Shown: positions 1-11,510, numbered from the stretch's first letter. The stretch: DNA of 64,000 nt from Gongronella butleri (GCA_025201375.1 JAIWZP010000008.1:124001-188000); one strand, 5' to 3'. A program made the numbers and translations. Notes: generated from the sequence alone by a model not told the origin.

Positions 1-127
1 AAAAAAAAAAAGTGAGATGGCCATGCTACGATGCTGACGACGCGAATTTTAGAGCAAGAAAGCGAGAACGACAAAGCGTACGCCGCGACGCACACGCAAA
101 CAAAAGCAAGAGGCGGCAGCTGGAGGA

Positions 128-634
128 ATGGCCGATGATGATAAGCCGCCGACCATTGTCGCGACCTCGCAGCAAAGCCGATTCCATGCCGAGACGCTCG
201 AGACGCTCAGCAAGGACATTGATCTCAAGCAAGTCAACATTTCCGTGAATGACAACGCCCTGCTTGTCGATGCGCATCTGCGTCTAAAGGAAAATGTGCG
301 CTACGGCTTTGTGGGACCCAATGGCTCGGGCAAATCGGGTAAAGCTACCTTTTTTTTTTTTTTTCACGCGCGTGGCGCGTCACACAAGCGCGCTCATGGA
401 AACATGATGGCCCCATGACACACGAAAATGACGCCCCCTTTCTTTTTACGTACATTTAGTGTTGATGAAGTGCTTGGGCGAGAATCTTCTTATTGGCCTG
501 CCGCAAAATCTGCAGATTCTCTATGTTGCGCAATTGGAAACAGATCAGGACGTGTCTGTGCTTGACGAGGTGCTGTCGTCGGATCGCGAATCGCTACAGA
601 TCACAAAGGATTACGAATGTAAGCATCTTTCTCT

Positions 635-668
<34 letters not shown>

Positions 669-2510
669 GCTATTTTCTTTTTTTTTTTTTACGCTTTTTT
701 TTCATAGTCTTAAAGGCGGCAATGAACACGACGAGCGCGGACAAGGACAATGACATGAAGCGCGCGGTCCATCAGCTGTTGATTGAGCAATCCGACAAGA
801 ATTTGGTCAAATTGCACGCGATTGCGACAAAGCGATCGGGTGCGCGCGGATGGGATGCCCGCAACGAGCTCGTTGATGCCGAGGCAGCACACAAAAAGCT
901 GGTGGCGCAAGACCCATTGACATTTGTCACGGCCGAATTGATGAATGAGACGGTGTCGGAGGTGATGACCAAGGCATCGCTTGTTGATCGCGACGCGCAG
1001 CTTGCCAAGGCCGGCAAGATCCTCGGTGGACTTGGATTCACAGACGAGGAGAAGCAGCAAAAGGTAGCGCAGTTCTCCGGCGGCTGGCGCATGCGCATTG
1101 CGCTTGCCAAGGCCTTGTTTGTCGATCCAAACATCTTGCTCCTCGACGAACCCACCAATCACTTGGACTTGCCCGCCATCTTGTGGCTCCGCGAGTACAT
1201 CCTCACCAACACCAGTGAAATGACCGTTGTCATCGTCTCTCATGACCGCGAATTCCTCAGCAGCGTCACCGAGGAAACCATCATCCTCAAAGACAAACAA
1301 TTGCGTTACCACGCCGGCAATTTCGACGATTACGAGCAAAACACTGAAGAACAGCGCGTGCGCAAGCAGCGATTGCTCGATGTAAGCCTGTTGTTCCCCC
1401 CCAAAAAAAAAGCGTCGAATGGCTCACCTTAATATTTTTATTTTTATCCAGAATCAAGAAAAAAAGAAGAAAAAGCTGCAGGCGAGCATCCAAAACGATA
1501 TCAAGCGAGCCAAGGCGTCGGGCGACGACAAGCGCCTTGGCCAGGTGGCGTCGCGCACCAAAAAGCTGGACCGCCTAGGCATGGAAAAGACAGAGGATGG
1601 CAAGCGTTTCAAGGTCAGCTATCGCGTCGGGTGGCACGACAGCTCGCACGTGCAGATTGTCGTGGACCAAAAGGACAAGACAAACGCGATCAACATCCCG
1701 GATCCTGCTCCTTTGCGTTCCACTGGGCCATTTTTGTCGCTGGAGCAAGTCAGCTTCCGATACACGCCCAAGGGTCCCGATGTTGTGCAAGATGTCACCT
1801 TTTGTCTCGAGCCTCACTCGCGTCTCGCGCTCCTTGGGCCCAATGGCAGTGGCAAGGTATATATTATAAAAAAAGGATGCCCCTCGTGCCGAATCTCATC
1901 TTTTTTTTTTTTTTGAATTGTGCAGTCGACATTGCTGGATTTGATTACTGGCAAGCTCCAGCCCACCAAAGGCACGGTGCGGAACCATCCGCTGCTGCGG
2001 ATCGGGTATTTCACGCAGCATGTGGTGGACGCGCTGGATGCGAATCTGACGCCTGTGGATTTGCTGCGGCAAAAGGACCCAAGTCTGTCTGAGCAAGATT
2101 GTTTCACGCACCTGGGATCCGTTGGCATGGGCGCATATGGCACGCGACCAGTCAAGCATATGAGTGGTGGGCAGCGCAGCCGCGTTGTGCTCGCGATTCT
2201 AACATTTGACCAGCCTCACGTGCTAATTCTCGATGAAATCACCAATCACTTGGATATGGGCACTGTCGATGTGCTCGTCGAGGCCCTTGACAGCTACACG
2301 GGCAGCTTAATTCTCGTCAGCCACGATGTCTGGTTCATGAAGCAGCTGCTGGAGCCCGAGCGCGAGGACGCCGACGAGGACGAGCACTTTGACAAGATGC
2401 TCAAGACCGAGGTGTATGCCCTCAAAACTGGCCAATTCAAGCGCTGGGAAAAGGGCATGGACGCCTATGTCCAGCAGACATTGCGCAAGGTGCAGCGCCA
2501 AATGGCATGA
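128..2510 (+). CDS. ABC-F family ATPase (soluble twin-NBD, translation/ribosome-associated type)
   Basis: Exons 128-338, 460-618, 708-1381, 1452-1856 and 1926-2510 join in frame to a 677-residue protein. It has two nucleotide-binding domains and no membrane segments, the hallmark of ABC-F proteins (GCN20, ARB1, ABCF1-3), which act on ribosomes rather than in transport. NBD1: Walker A GPNGSGKS at residues 63-70, signature SGGWRMR near 246, Walker B LLLDEPTNHLD near 267-277. NBD2: Walker A GPNGSGKST at 477-485, signature SGGQRSR near 562, Walker B LILDEITNHLD near 583. Both Walker A sequences are split by introns exactly at GKS or GK, as the conserved frame requires. A lysine-rich linker follows NBD1. 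The start is the first ATG that gives the NBD1 frame; only 127 nt lie upstream in the window. Family is certain. Subfamily (GCN20-like, ARB1-like or a third fungal paralogue) cannot be fixed by eye, so no symbol is given. Confidence 0.93.
632..665 (+). repeat. (CT)n microsatellite in an ABC-F intron
   Basis: An almost pure CT dinucleotide run inside the second intron of the ABC-F gene. It is followed by a T run and then the acceptor, so it probably serves as an extended pyrimidine tract. Confidence 0.85.
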
Positions 2511-2600
2511 TTTTTTTTTCTCTATCGCTCTCTCTCTCTTTTTTTTTTTTTTTTTTTTTTGACGGTTCCTTGAATAGACCTTTACACATAAACATCTATT

Positions 2601-4316
2601 TTATTCGTCCATGTCGTCTAGCAATTGGTCATTGATGTAGGGAGCCACGTCCTTCCAATGGACGCGATGTTGTTCGCCCGAGTCACGTTGGCGAATGGTG
2701 ACTGTGTCATCTTCGATGCTTGTATAATCGACAGTGATGCACCAGGGCGTGCCAATTTCGTCGTGCCGGTAATAACGCTTGCCAATCTTCAAGTTTTGGG
2801 CCTCGATGACGGTGTTCCAGCCGTGTTTGCGTATGGAACGGGCGACCTTGGCAACAAGGGATGCAAATTCAGGCTTGTTGGTGAGAGGCATGACAGCGCA
2901 CTTGACGGGAGCCAATTGCGGGTGTAATTGGAGAACGGGGCGCGCCTGCTGGTTGGTGGCGGGATCAGCAGGAATTTCATGATACGCGTCGCACAAAAAG
3001 GCGAGCATGGCGCGATTCAGGCCGCATGAGCTCTCAATGGTATGAGGCACGTATTTAACGGGTGCCTTTGTGGGAGCCAATGCCGGGTCAACCATCGCAT
3101 CATTGGCTGGTGGTATCGCATTTTCAATGGCTGTGAAATTAGCTCGGCTATTCTTCATGTGCTGGACAAGATCATAATCGCCGCGATGGGCGACGCCCTC
3201 GACCTCGCCCCAGCCCCATGGGTACAGGTATTCGACATCGATGCAGCCTGTCGCATAATGCGCCATTTCATCCGCCTCGTGTGCGCGCTGGCGGAAATCA
3301 TCAGGCTGACGCGCAAACCGGCGCCACCATGCAAAGCGACGCGCGCTCCAGTACTTGTACCAGTGATTTGCCGTCCACGGCTGCACGAAATACTCGAGCT
3401 CCATCTGCTCAAACTCGGGGGTGCGAAAAATCGCGTGTTCCAGGCGGATTTCATTGCGGAATGACTTGCCACATTGCGCAATGCCAAAAGGCGGCTTGCG
3501 ATTCATTGTGCGCGCGACTTGCTCATAATTGATAAAGACGCCCTGCGCGGTTTCGGGCCGCAGATACACGGTGGATGGCTGAAGCACGGCATCGACTTTG
3601 TTGCGGATGGCCGAGGGCGATTCGGCGCGATGATCGAGAGTAGTGGACACGACGCGTTCAATGGGATCAATTGGATCCAAAAACGTCTTGAACATGAGAT
3701 TGAAGGGGCGGCTGGCCGTGAGGAATGGCGAATGGCTGCCAGGCTCGACGTAGCCATCGTATGGGATCACAAGCGCTTCGGCTTCCGAGGATACCATGCA
3801 GAATTCGATGCTGCCGCGTGTTGACCCTGCAGGTGCAGTCATCTCGCGTACAAAGAGCAAAATGTGCTTGCCCTGCACCTGTGCCTTGATCCCACGCGCC
3901 AATTGCTGCGTGATTGTCGCGTGCCATTGCTTGGCCGCCGCTTTATCTGGTGCAGAGATCGTGATCACCTTACTGCCGCTGTCGTGCGCGTCGAGGTGTA
4001 GGGCAGGCGCCTTGTCCGGTCGAAAGCGATCTTTGGTGAGCATGCAATCCACTAGCAAGTCGGAAAACTCGTCCACATGCCCAGATGCCTTGAGCACAGG
4101 GTGTGGCGTCACAATGCTCGTGTCAATGCCAACCACATCGTCGCGTGCATACACATGCTCCTTCCACCACGATTGCTGGATATTCTTCTTGAGCTCGATC
4201 CCAAGCGGCCCATAGTCGTACGCGCCCCGCAACCCGCCATAGATCTCGGCAGACTGGAACAAGAATCCACGACGCTTGCACAGCTTGAGAAGCTGCTGGA
4301 ACCGTGCTGACGCCAT
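2601..4316 (-). CDS. Glycyl-tRNA synthetase, bacterial alpha2-type
   Basis: One uninterrupted 571-codon frame encodes a class II aminoacyl-tRNA synthetase that charges tRNA-Gly. The N-terminus carries the glycine-enzyme block LCKRRGFLFQSAEIYGG and DYGPLGIELKKNI, then SGHVDEFSDLLVDC. Motif 2 (FRNEIRLEHAIFRTPEF, followed by EQMELEYF) lies near residues 285-315. Near 385-400 come GEVEGVAHRGDYDL, then the C-terminal anticodon domain (LHPQLAPVKCAVMPL, IGKRYYRHDEIGTPWC). This wording follows the compact homodimeric GlyRS of many bacteria. The usual fungal GRS1 reads quite differently at the N-terminus and is longer. No mitochondrial presequence or WHEP domain is visible. It is intronless beside intron-rich neighbours. 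At 571 residues it exceeds the roughly 460-510 usual for bacterial forms, mainly through an insertion around residues 100-180. Glycine specificity is secure; bacterial ancestry is inferred from the motif wording. Confidence 0.93.
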   Translation of the reverse strand: MASARFQQLLKLCKRRGFLFQSAEIYGGLRGAYDYGPLGIELKKNIQQSWWKEHVYARDDVVGIDTSIVTPHPVLKASGHVDEFSDLLVDCMLTKDRFRPDKAPALHLDAHDSGSKVITISAPDKAAAKQWHATITQQLARGIKAQVQGKHILLFVREMTAPAGSTRGSIEFCMVSSEAEALVIPYDGYVEPGSHSPFLTASRPFNLMFKTFLDPIDPIERVVSTTLDHRAESPSAIRNKVDAVLQPSTVYLRPETAQGVFINYEQVARTMNRKPPFGIAQCGKSFRNEIRLEHAIFRTPEFEQMELEYFVQPWTANHWYKYWSARRFAWWRRFARQPDDFRQRAHEADEMAHYATGCIDVEYLYPWGWGEVEGVAHRGDYDLVQHMKNSRANFTAIENAIPPANDAMVDPALAPTKAPVKYVPHTIESSCGLNRAMLAFLCDAYHEIPADPATNQQARPVLQLHPQLAPVKCAVMPLTNKPEFASLVAKVARSIRKHGWNTVIEAQNLKIGKRYYRHDEIGTPWCITVDYTSIEDDTVTIRQRDSGEQHRVHWKDVAPYINDQLLDDMDE

Positions 4317-4524
4317 GCCGAAAGCAATTCAATAAAAAAAGAAAGAAAGAAAAAAAAAGAAAAAAAAAAACAGGGAAAAGGGAGAGAACAAAAACACAAA
4401 TGCAGGCCCTGCGGACCTTTTGATCGGTTTGTCCATGCAACCGGAGTTACAAATCCGACAGGGCTTGGTGTTTTCAATCGATCAAGATGAGAATAATAGT
4501 TGCCGTGCAATTTTTTTTTTTTTT

Positions 4525-6120
4525 TTATTCATCGTCTCGATCGTCTTCATCTTCGTCCTCATCATCGTCTACATCGGGAATAGGGAACGTTAAAATAGCA
4601 GCGACTCCTGTCAATTGATTTAATTCTGCATAAAAACAAAAAAAAATAATGAGATGAATCACGACGCGTCCTTTTTTTTTTTTTTTTTTTTTTTTTTGAT
4701 GCTTACGTTCTCCAGAGACATGGAGGCTAGAAAAGACAAACACTTGGCCATTGGCAGCACGGACTTCCTCAACAAGCTGAACGTACTTTTTCCTTGTCTG
4801 GATGTCGGCCGAGCGGAAGAGCTGATCCGTGACAAGCAGGGTGCCAACAGCACCGCGCTCGTGCGCAATGGCGACGTGCTTGTAGCCATAAAAGGCACGA
4901 TCGGGGTCGCTGTTTAGCATCTGATAAAAAGAATCAAGTGCTTGCACCTCGCGCGCCGCCTTGGTGTCTGCCAATTTTGCCTGGATGGACGGTTCTTGAA
5001 TCACCTCATTTAGCGCGTGCTTGTGCCCGCTCGAGCAATGAATCAACACAAACTTGGATCGGTTCTCAAACAATACCTTGTTGTCCGTTTTCTGACGCGA
5101 GCGTAAAAAATAGAAAAAAAAAGGGACAATGAGCGCGTTTTCGTTCCCAATTCATCCTCTGTTTCGTGCTTACGACGGCCTGATCAAAGATATAGTCGTA
5201 TAGCTGGTCCTTGACAAAGCCGGGGCTGGCGAGAATGATGGCCTTGACGAAATTAAAATCAATGATGCGCAGCATGGCTTGGTACACTTGATCATAGAAC
5301 CGTGTAAGGCCCTTGTCATGATTGGACACTGATCCTTTTCGTTTCCTTGGCACAGGCACCTCAATTCGTTGCTTCACCACGGTCATGTGCTCTGTCAAAA
5401 AGCAAACATTGGCGAGACCTGGCAAAAAACGTCAGCCATCGGGTCCCTTTTTTTTTTTTTTTTTTTTTCTTTTTTACCTTCTTGACACACGACTGCGGCA
5501 ACTTCGGCTTGTTTGGTAACATCACACGCGTCCTCGACGCGCTCCAAGGCAATGGTGTCCCATTCTGGTTTGAAAAGGGTGAAGTTGCGATTCAATTCCA
5601 GGTCAATCGTATGAAAGCTACCAAGCTGATGAATCAAAAGGTGTGAGATTCATCTTGTATCTATCTGAAAGCCTTTTTTTTATATACCTTGACATGCTGG
5701 TTCTCGCTCGTCACCTGGCCATTGATGCGCAGCAAGCCGACCAGGGGGTCGAATTCAACATTGGCAATGGTGATCGTCAGTGTCAGCCGCACGCGCTGGC
5801 TACTAGTGGAACCTGTCGCGCTTTCTGATTGGAGGCGGCTGCGAGGCATTCATAACAAAAAAGCAAAAATGAGCACTGGAGGCCATGTTTTTCCGCACTT
5901 CCAAAAGAATTACCGAATAGTCGTGGCCTTGATCTGATCGTCCTTGGTGATAAGATTGTACACATGCCACATATCCTCCAGCTCCTCGGGTAGAAGCGTC
6001 ACGTACCCTGAGCCGTCCTTTTCGAGACTCTTGCTTATAAGCTAGAACAAGAAAAAAAAGACAAAAAGCGCGTCAATTCGGTCCAACAAGCCAAACGAGC
6101 GGGCAAACACTTGCCTTCAT
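4525..6120 (-). CDS. DOM34: DOM34/Pelota, no-go decay ribosome rescue factor
   Basis: Seven exons (6120-6115, 6041-5914, 5838-5688, 5625-5478, 5418-5174, 5091-4707, 4625-4525) give 387 residues, the normal Pelota length. Pelota resembles eRF1 but lacks GGQ; with HBS1 it splits stalled ribosomes in no-go and non-stop decay. Visible family blocks: [13 protein letters not shown] (N-terminal Sm-like domain), [15 protein letters not shown], a basic PRKRKGS loop, [13 protein letters not shown] (central domain), [14 protein letters not shown] and [18 protein letters not shown] (C-terminal domain), then an acidic D/E tail. Exon 1 is only ATGAAG, followed by a GC-AG intron (gcaagt...ctag). This join alone restores the conserved MKL N-terminus. 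Start codon lies 188 bp from the divergent VPS36 start, so the two probably share a promoter. No GGQ motif was found, consistent with Pelota rather than eRF1. Confidence 0.95.
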
Positions 6121-6308
6121 GAAAAAGTGACAACTAAAAAAATAAAAAAAGTGAGAAAAGCAAAAAAAGGAATTGAATGAGCCTGCGGCACCCTTTTTCA
6201 GCACGCTGATCTGGATTTCAAATTGTAAAACACCGCTCAGACGAGTGTACGAATTCAGCTCAGACGTGCGTTTTTGGACCTCTTTTTCCCGTTTTCCTTT
6301 GCGTTTCC
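6121..6308. promoter_or_regulatory. Shared divergent promoter region, DOM34/VPS36
   Basis: The 188 bp between two divergent start codons. It is A/T-rich with short A and T tracts and no clear TATA box. Very similar spacing occurs between LSM3/uL24m (186 bp) and DIS3/LUC7 (189 bp). A bidirectional promoter is inferred from geometry only. Confidence 0.6.
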
Positions 6309-8098
6309 ATGCTGTTTTTCCGCCCCACTGTGCTGTCGTCATCCAAGCGGCCGCAATTGTTGCCGAATGAGGCTCTGATACTACAGCAAGCCAACACGGG
6401 TCTCTATGAAGAGTAACAAAAAATGTGAATCGCTGGAAAGAGACGCCAAGCTCACCGTCATTTTTTTTTTTTTTTACGACAGGGGCAGCAAAGTAGAGGG
6501 ATATCAGGACGGTGTGCTTTACCTGACAAGCCATCGTATCATCTATGTCGACAAGCATCAGCCATTGGATTATTCGGTTGATCTGCCTATTCAAGCCATT
6601 ACACAAGTCGAGCAATATGTAAGAGCCCGCGAAAATTGGACTGTGTCTCATAGGCACTTAATCTTCTTTTTTCTTTCACAATGGCAAAGGGAGGCTTTTT
6701 GCGGTCCTCGCCCAAGCTGATTTTGTCGATTGATCTCGAGGTGCTCAAGGGAGTGACGGCAACGGCTGATCTCTTGCTATTGGAGACGGACACGCTATCG
6801 GTTCAGGCAGCCAAGGCACGGCAGGTGGCTGCTTTGGTGGGCGCGTGGACATGCGCCATCTGCTCGCATGACAATACCTTGTTGACGAACAAATGTGCGC
6901 TGTGCGGCGTGCGCATGACCGCAGTGCCCGATTCTGCGCATGAAGGCGGCAGCAATGGCACCGACACGCCAGCCAACAGCTGCCCCGTGTGCACCTTCAT
7001 CAACCACGAGAGCATGACACGCTGCGAGATGTGTGATACCCCTTTGGACGGCTCCGCTACGCCCACCCCGCTACCGACTATATCAGCGACACCATCGCCC
7101 TCCTCCACGACCGCAAAGCAGCAAGGAAAAGCCGTGCAATTGGCCTTTCGCAAGGGCGGCATGCAGCACTTTTGCAACAAGCTCGCCACCGCCATGGAGC
7201 AAAAGAAATGGCAAGCCAGCACCAAATTGCACCAGCGGCATCAATCGGCGTCGTCGTCGTCGTCCTCATCGTCGTCGTCGACACCACTCACAGATGAAGC
7301 CCAGCAGCAATCGCCATTGTCGGCGTCTCGGCCACGCGCCGTGGGCATTCAGGGGATTCAGGACAAGCTCGACAGGCTGCAGATCGACACGACCGACACA
7401 GTGGCCGAGGGATTTCAAGATCTGCAGCAATTGATGGCCAAGGCGACAGAGATGGTTGCCCTCGCAGAGACCATCTCCAGCAAACTGAACAACAGCAGTC
7501 AAAAGGCAGATGACGCCGATCTTTTCACGCTGCGCGGCTACATGATCAATCTCGGCATCTCGAACCCTGTGACGCGCGGCACAGCAGGCTCCATCTACCA
7601 TCAGGAGCTGGCGCGCGAGCTGAGTGAATTCTTGTCAAAGCTCATGACTGACAAGCAGCGCGACATTTGGACACTGACGGATATTTACTGCATTTTCAAC
7701 CGCGCCCGTGGTGTGGCGCTCATCTCGCCCCAAGATTTGCACAAGGCGTGCCAACAATTCCAGGCACTGCAGCTCCCATTCCGCTTGCGCCAGCTCGACG
7801 AAAAGGGCCTGCTCACCGTGCAATCTGTTCACATGGATGATCGACTCGCTACCACGCGCGTTCTTGATTATCTAAAGTCGCACAATGGCACCATTACCGC
7901 GCTTCAGCTTGCCTCCATCGAGAATTGGGCCATTGCCGTCGCTCTCGACCAACTCAAGGTGAGTTATTTTATTTTTAGGGAATGAGTGTCTCGTTTCTCA
8001 TTTTTTTTATCTCGTAGATGATCGAACGGAACGGCATTCTCTGTCGCGACGAGAGCCCAGCTGGCTTGGTATTCTTTGAAAACATCTATATGAAATAA
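6309..8098 (+). CDS. VPS36: ESCRT-II subunit VPS36 with two NZF zinc fingers
   Basis: Exons 6309-6412, 6483-6618, 6690-7958 and 8018-8098 encode 529 residues. VPS36 is the ESCRT-II subunit that binds ubiquitinated cargo and phosphoinositide on endosomes. The N-terminal GLUE (split PH) domain starts with LPNEALILQQANTGLY, then VLYLTSHRIIYVD and GFLRSSPKLIL. Two NZF fingers are inserted: C135/C138/C149/C152 (W-x-C-x2-C-x10-C-x2-C) and C178/C181/C192/C195. This matches the yeast-type insertion rather than the finger-less animal form. A serine run follows near residue 270. The C-terminal half contains the EAP30-type winged-helix core (YMINLGISNPVTR, IYCIFNRARGVALISPQDL, and a C-terminal ENIYMK). 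The third exon acceptor is a purine-rich gcaaag; using it keeps the GLUE frame. Divergent from DOM34. Confidence 0.94.
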
Positions 8099-9314
8099 TA
8101 AAATGCCAAACAAATTTATATTTCGGCGTGTCTCGGTTCAAAAAGGCTCTTGCTTGGAATCTAAAGGTTAATCAGACGGTTGTTGTAGAGAAATCCAAAA
8201 AAAAACTCTTTGAAAATCACGTCTCTCAGCGAAGCTTGCTGTTGAAATGTCATGCTCCGCTGAAACAAGTGCTGGGTCGCATAGCAAGCAAAGAGCAACG
8301 ATGCCCAACAGCATACGCATCCAAATCAATTGCAAGTATAAATTCAAAATTTTATTGTTTTATACGGCAAAGTAAAAAAGAAACCAAAATGCACTCATTC
8401 AACACAATAATATCCTGCCCGGCCTCCGTCAAACTTTGACCATTTGTCCCTCGCAAACATTGGTTTCGACAAATACTGTAATGCCACATGGACTGTGCCC
8501 AAGGCGTCAACAATGCCTGCTGCCTGTGGTTCGAGGGTTTTCACCGTCGCTTGGCAGATGAAGAACGTGTAAAATTGCGTTTTTGTGGTACGCCAGGGAC
8601 GCAGCAATAAAAGGAAGGGCCATGGCGCGCCGTTCTGATTGGCCGATTTGGCTCACAGCTTTGGAAAAAAAAAAAAAAAAAACAGCCATACACTCCGTTT
8701 TTGCAGGCAACAGCCTTCCACACACATTACACACACAAACAAGACTTTCGCCTTGTTCCAAATCCCCCGAGAAAAAAAAAAAAAAAAGCTTAAATCAGAC
8801 CATAGCTTCTCTCATTCTCACAATTTTTTTTTTTTCATTTGAATTTTAAGATGTAATTATTGGGGTGGTCATGATATGGTTTTGCCGCAAGTCAAGGCCA
8901 CATAGTAGCTACAATAGGCTCAGGAATATATCATGCCGGTCCACCACCAGCCCAAGGGAAGTATACCAAAGACACGAAAGCATCTCTAGTCCTTTTTCCT
9001 TGGACCGAGTGGCGGTGGATCGTAGTTCTCACTATGTTCCTATTTGAATATACACAGATCCCGAAGGCGGTCAAGCGACCACTGTGCCCAAAGAAGAACA
9101 TGAAGCTTAGAGAAAAGAAGAAAAAAAAAAAGCAAGCAGTCATCCTGCCTTTATACTTTTTTTTTTTTGTGAACCCCGCAGAAAAAAATTTTTTTTTTCT
9201 CGTCCTACATCTCGCGCTTGGACTCCGCTGTCACAGTCATCCAAAAAGCGGTGCACATTTCAGCCCAAAAAAAAAAAAAAAAAAAAAAAAAAGACAAAAA
9301 GACAAGGAATTCCT
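8099..9314. other. Intergenic, convergent 3' regions
   Basis: Lies between the 3' ends of VPS36 and the zinc-finger gene. It holds several A/T homopolymers (for example A runs near 8665, 8775 and 9270) and no frame with recognisable protein similarity. Nothing further is supported. Confidence 0.6.
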
Positions 9315-11142
9315 TTATTGGCGATGGTGGTGCAATTGCGGGTACGGGATTGGATGCGTGACCATGGGCGGCATTGTCTGAGGATGAGGCATGCGTGTCA
9401 TAGTAGGTGGGCGCGGCAGCTGTGGCTGTTGTTGCTGTTGCTGGTGGTGATGCTGTGGCTGATGTTGGTGCGGGTGCTGCTGTTGCTGTTGCTGCTGCTG
9501 CTGTTGCTGCTGTTGCTGCTGATGATATTGGCGTTCGAGCATGGCTTGCTGCTGCTGTGGGGGCATGGCGTGATGTGGGTGATGGTGGGCGTGTGGATGA
9601 GGATGGTGCGAATGTTGCGGCGGCGGCGGATGTTGCTGTGTTGCAGGATGCTGCTGCTGCTGCTGTTGTTGTTGTTGATGTTGTTGCTGCTGCTGATGTT
9701 GCTGCTGATGCTGCTGTTGCTGCTGCTGAGGCGGTTGTTGGGGCACACCCGCGGCATTGTGGGAGTGTGTTTGATGGTATTTAAGACCATTGGCGGTGCG
9801 GTAAGCCTTTTTGCAACCAGGGACATCACAGCGGTAATTCTTGCCATTGTCCTCGGTGACCGGGGCCATGCCATGGCCCGAGGAGCCTTTTGCCTCGCGC
9901 AAGTGATATTGGAGGCCATTGATATTCTTGTAGCGCTTGGAGCAGCCAGGCATAGCACATCGATATGGCTTATCAATGCCATCCACGCTAGGATGCGCGC
10001 TCTTCATGTGGTAAAATAAGCCATTAGACGCGGGGAAATGCGCGGTGCACCCGGGGATGCCACACCCGTAGGGACTGAGCCCTGCGCTAAACTCCTCATA
10101 TTCTTGTTGCGACGTTTGGCCTGTTGAATGCACTTGCTGAGGCACTTTGCGCTCTAAGCTCTGTTGCTGCTGCTGCTGCTGCTGTTGTTGTTGTTGTTGT
10201 TGTTGAGGGTGGCTGGCGTGGTATTGGGTTGGTATGGATGAATTGGTGGGTGGAATATGACTCGTCGCGGTCCTAAAAAAAAGGGGGGATCAGTCATCCG
10301 CGACGCGTCTCTCTCACGGCCGACTCTTTCTTTTTTTCATCTTTTTTTTCATTCTTGCTCATTGTACGTACCTGATGGGTGATCCTTGAGTGGAATTGGG
10401 GGCGCTCAGGGCGGAAGCATTCAAAGGAGGCAATGTTGTGGGCAGATCGCTTGCGACCGCGGACCCATGCACCATGTTATTAAGGTTGGCCGGGTTGTAC
10501 ATTTGCTGTTGTTGTTGCTGAGATTGCTGTTGTTGCTGGCGAGGCGATTGTTGCTGCGACATGACAAGGTCAGACGAAGGCATCTACAAAAAAATAGAAA
10601 AAAAATTAGAACGATAACACGAGCAAGGAGTGAAAGGGAGCAAAAGAAGAGAGGGGCTTTTTTTTCGCCTTTTTTTTCGTGCACGAACCGAGTTGTAATT
10701 GTAAGGCTGTTTGATCATTTGGGGCGAGATGGGGCTCGCATTTGGGCGGTAGATGTCGTTGGTAGGGATCTGGGGCGACATGGACGCAGACGTGGCAGGG
10801 CCGCCCTGGGGGCCATGCTGCTGGTGATGGTGGTGGGGCAAGAAATCGAGGGATGCATTGCCTGGCGGAGGAAGGCTGGTAGGCGCTTGCGTGGACGGCA
10901 CAGATGAACTGTATACCAGGCCCGAGCGAGCCTGTTGTTGTGCTTGTGGCGGAAGCTGCCCATTGTCGGCATAAACACGCTGTTCGGACGACTCACCATA
11001 GTCGTACAAGGGATGATACTAGAAAAAGTGTATTGTGATGACAAGAAACAAAGAGAAAAAACGGTATGAGTGAGTCTGTTGTGCCTTTTGCCCATGATTG
11101 TTTCGTCGACCAGGACCCCACAGGTTCTCCACTCCTTACCAT
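9315..11142 (-). CDS. SFP1/JAZF1-type C2H2 zinc-finger transcription factor, Q/H-rich
   Basis: Exons 11142-11140, 11018-10689, 10583-10372 and 10272-9315 give about 500 residues. Exon 1 is just ATG followed by gtaagg; the next exon is phase 0, so the start codon stands alone. Three C2H2 fingers sit near residues 252-275, 287-315 and 330-353, with the wording CGIPGC, CAMPGCSKRYKNINGLQYH and CDVPGCKKAYRTANGLKYH. The PGC...YK.NGLKYH pattern is that of yeast Sfp1 and animal JAZF1. Sfp1 controls ribosome-biogenesis genes and cell size under TOR; that role is only inferred here. The remainder is low complexity: long Gln runs before and after the fingers, His-rich repeats, and Ser/Pro segments in the N-terminal half. 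It is probably nuclear. An alternative start further upstream cannot be excluded because exon 1 is so short. Confidence 0.85.
9430..9730 (-). repeat. CAG/CAA trinucleotide-rich tract encoding poly-Gln/His
   Basis: Imperfect CAG/CAA/CAC codon runs in the last exon of the SFP1-like gene, encoding alternating Gln and His stretches. Such tracts vary in length between strains. A second Gln tract lies near 10160-10205 in the same exon. Confidence 0.85.
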
Positions 11143-11510
11143 GCTATCTTTGCGACCGTCAAAAGATACGTGTACAGAGAATAAAATAAAAATAAAGCCA
11201 AACAGCTAAAAAGAAAAGAAAATAATACAAACAAGAGGAAGAGAAGAGACAAAAGGCGCGTTTTTTGGGTCCCTCCCTGCGTGCTGACTTTTCTTTTTTT
11301 GAGTCCACGGCGGAATTTCAATTCGACTCCTCGAAAAACACAACAAAATGCTTTTTTGTTCAATTTTTGTAATGCCATGGCAAAGCATTTGGTAGTGATT
11401 TCGCCCCCTCCCCTCCCCACCTCTCTCCTCATTTCACAATCACGACCAATTCCATCCAAAGAGTCAAGAGAAAGAGTCTAAATAATCTACATGCTTGTTT
11501 TTTGCTGTTT
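11143..11510. other. Intergenic region upstream of the SFP1-like gene
   Basis: About 370 bp between the SFP1-like start and the uL23m stop (both minus strand). It probably holds the SFP1-like promoter and 5' leader. It is A/T-rich with a C-rich stretch near 11401-11428. No specific site is recognised. Confidence 0.5.

Noticed and set aside
9318..10019. 233-codon plus-strand frame rich in Leu, Val and Met
   Set aside because: It is the antisense of the CAG/CAC-rich zinc-finger exon; the leucine runs are the complement of glutamine codons.
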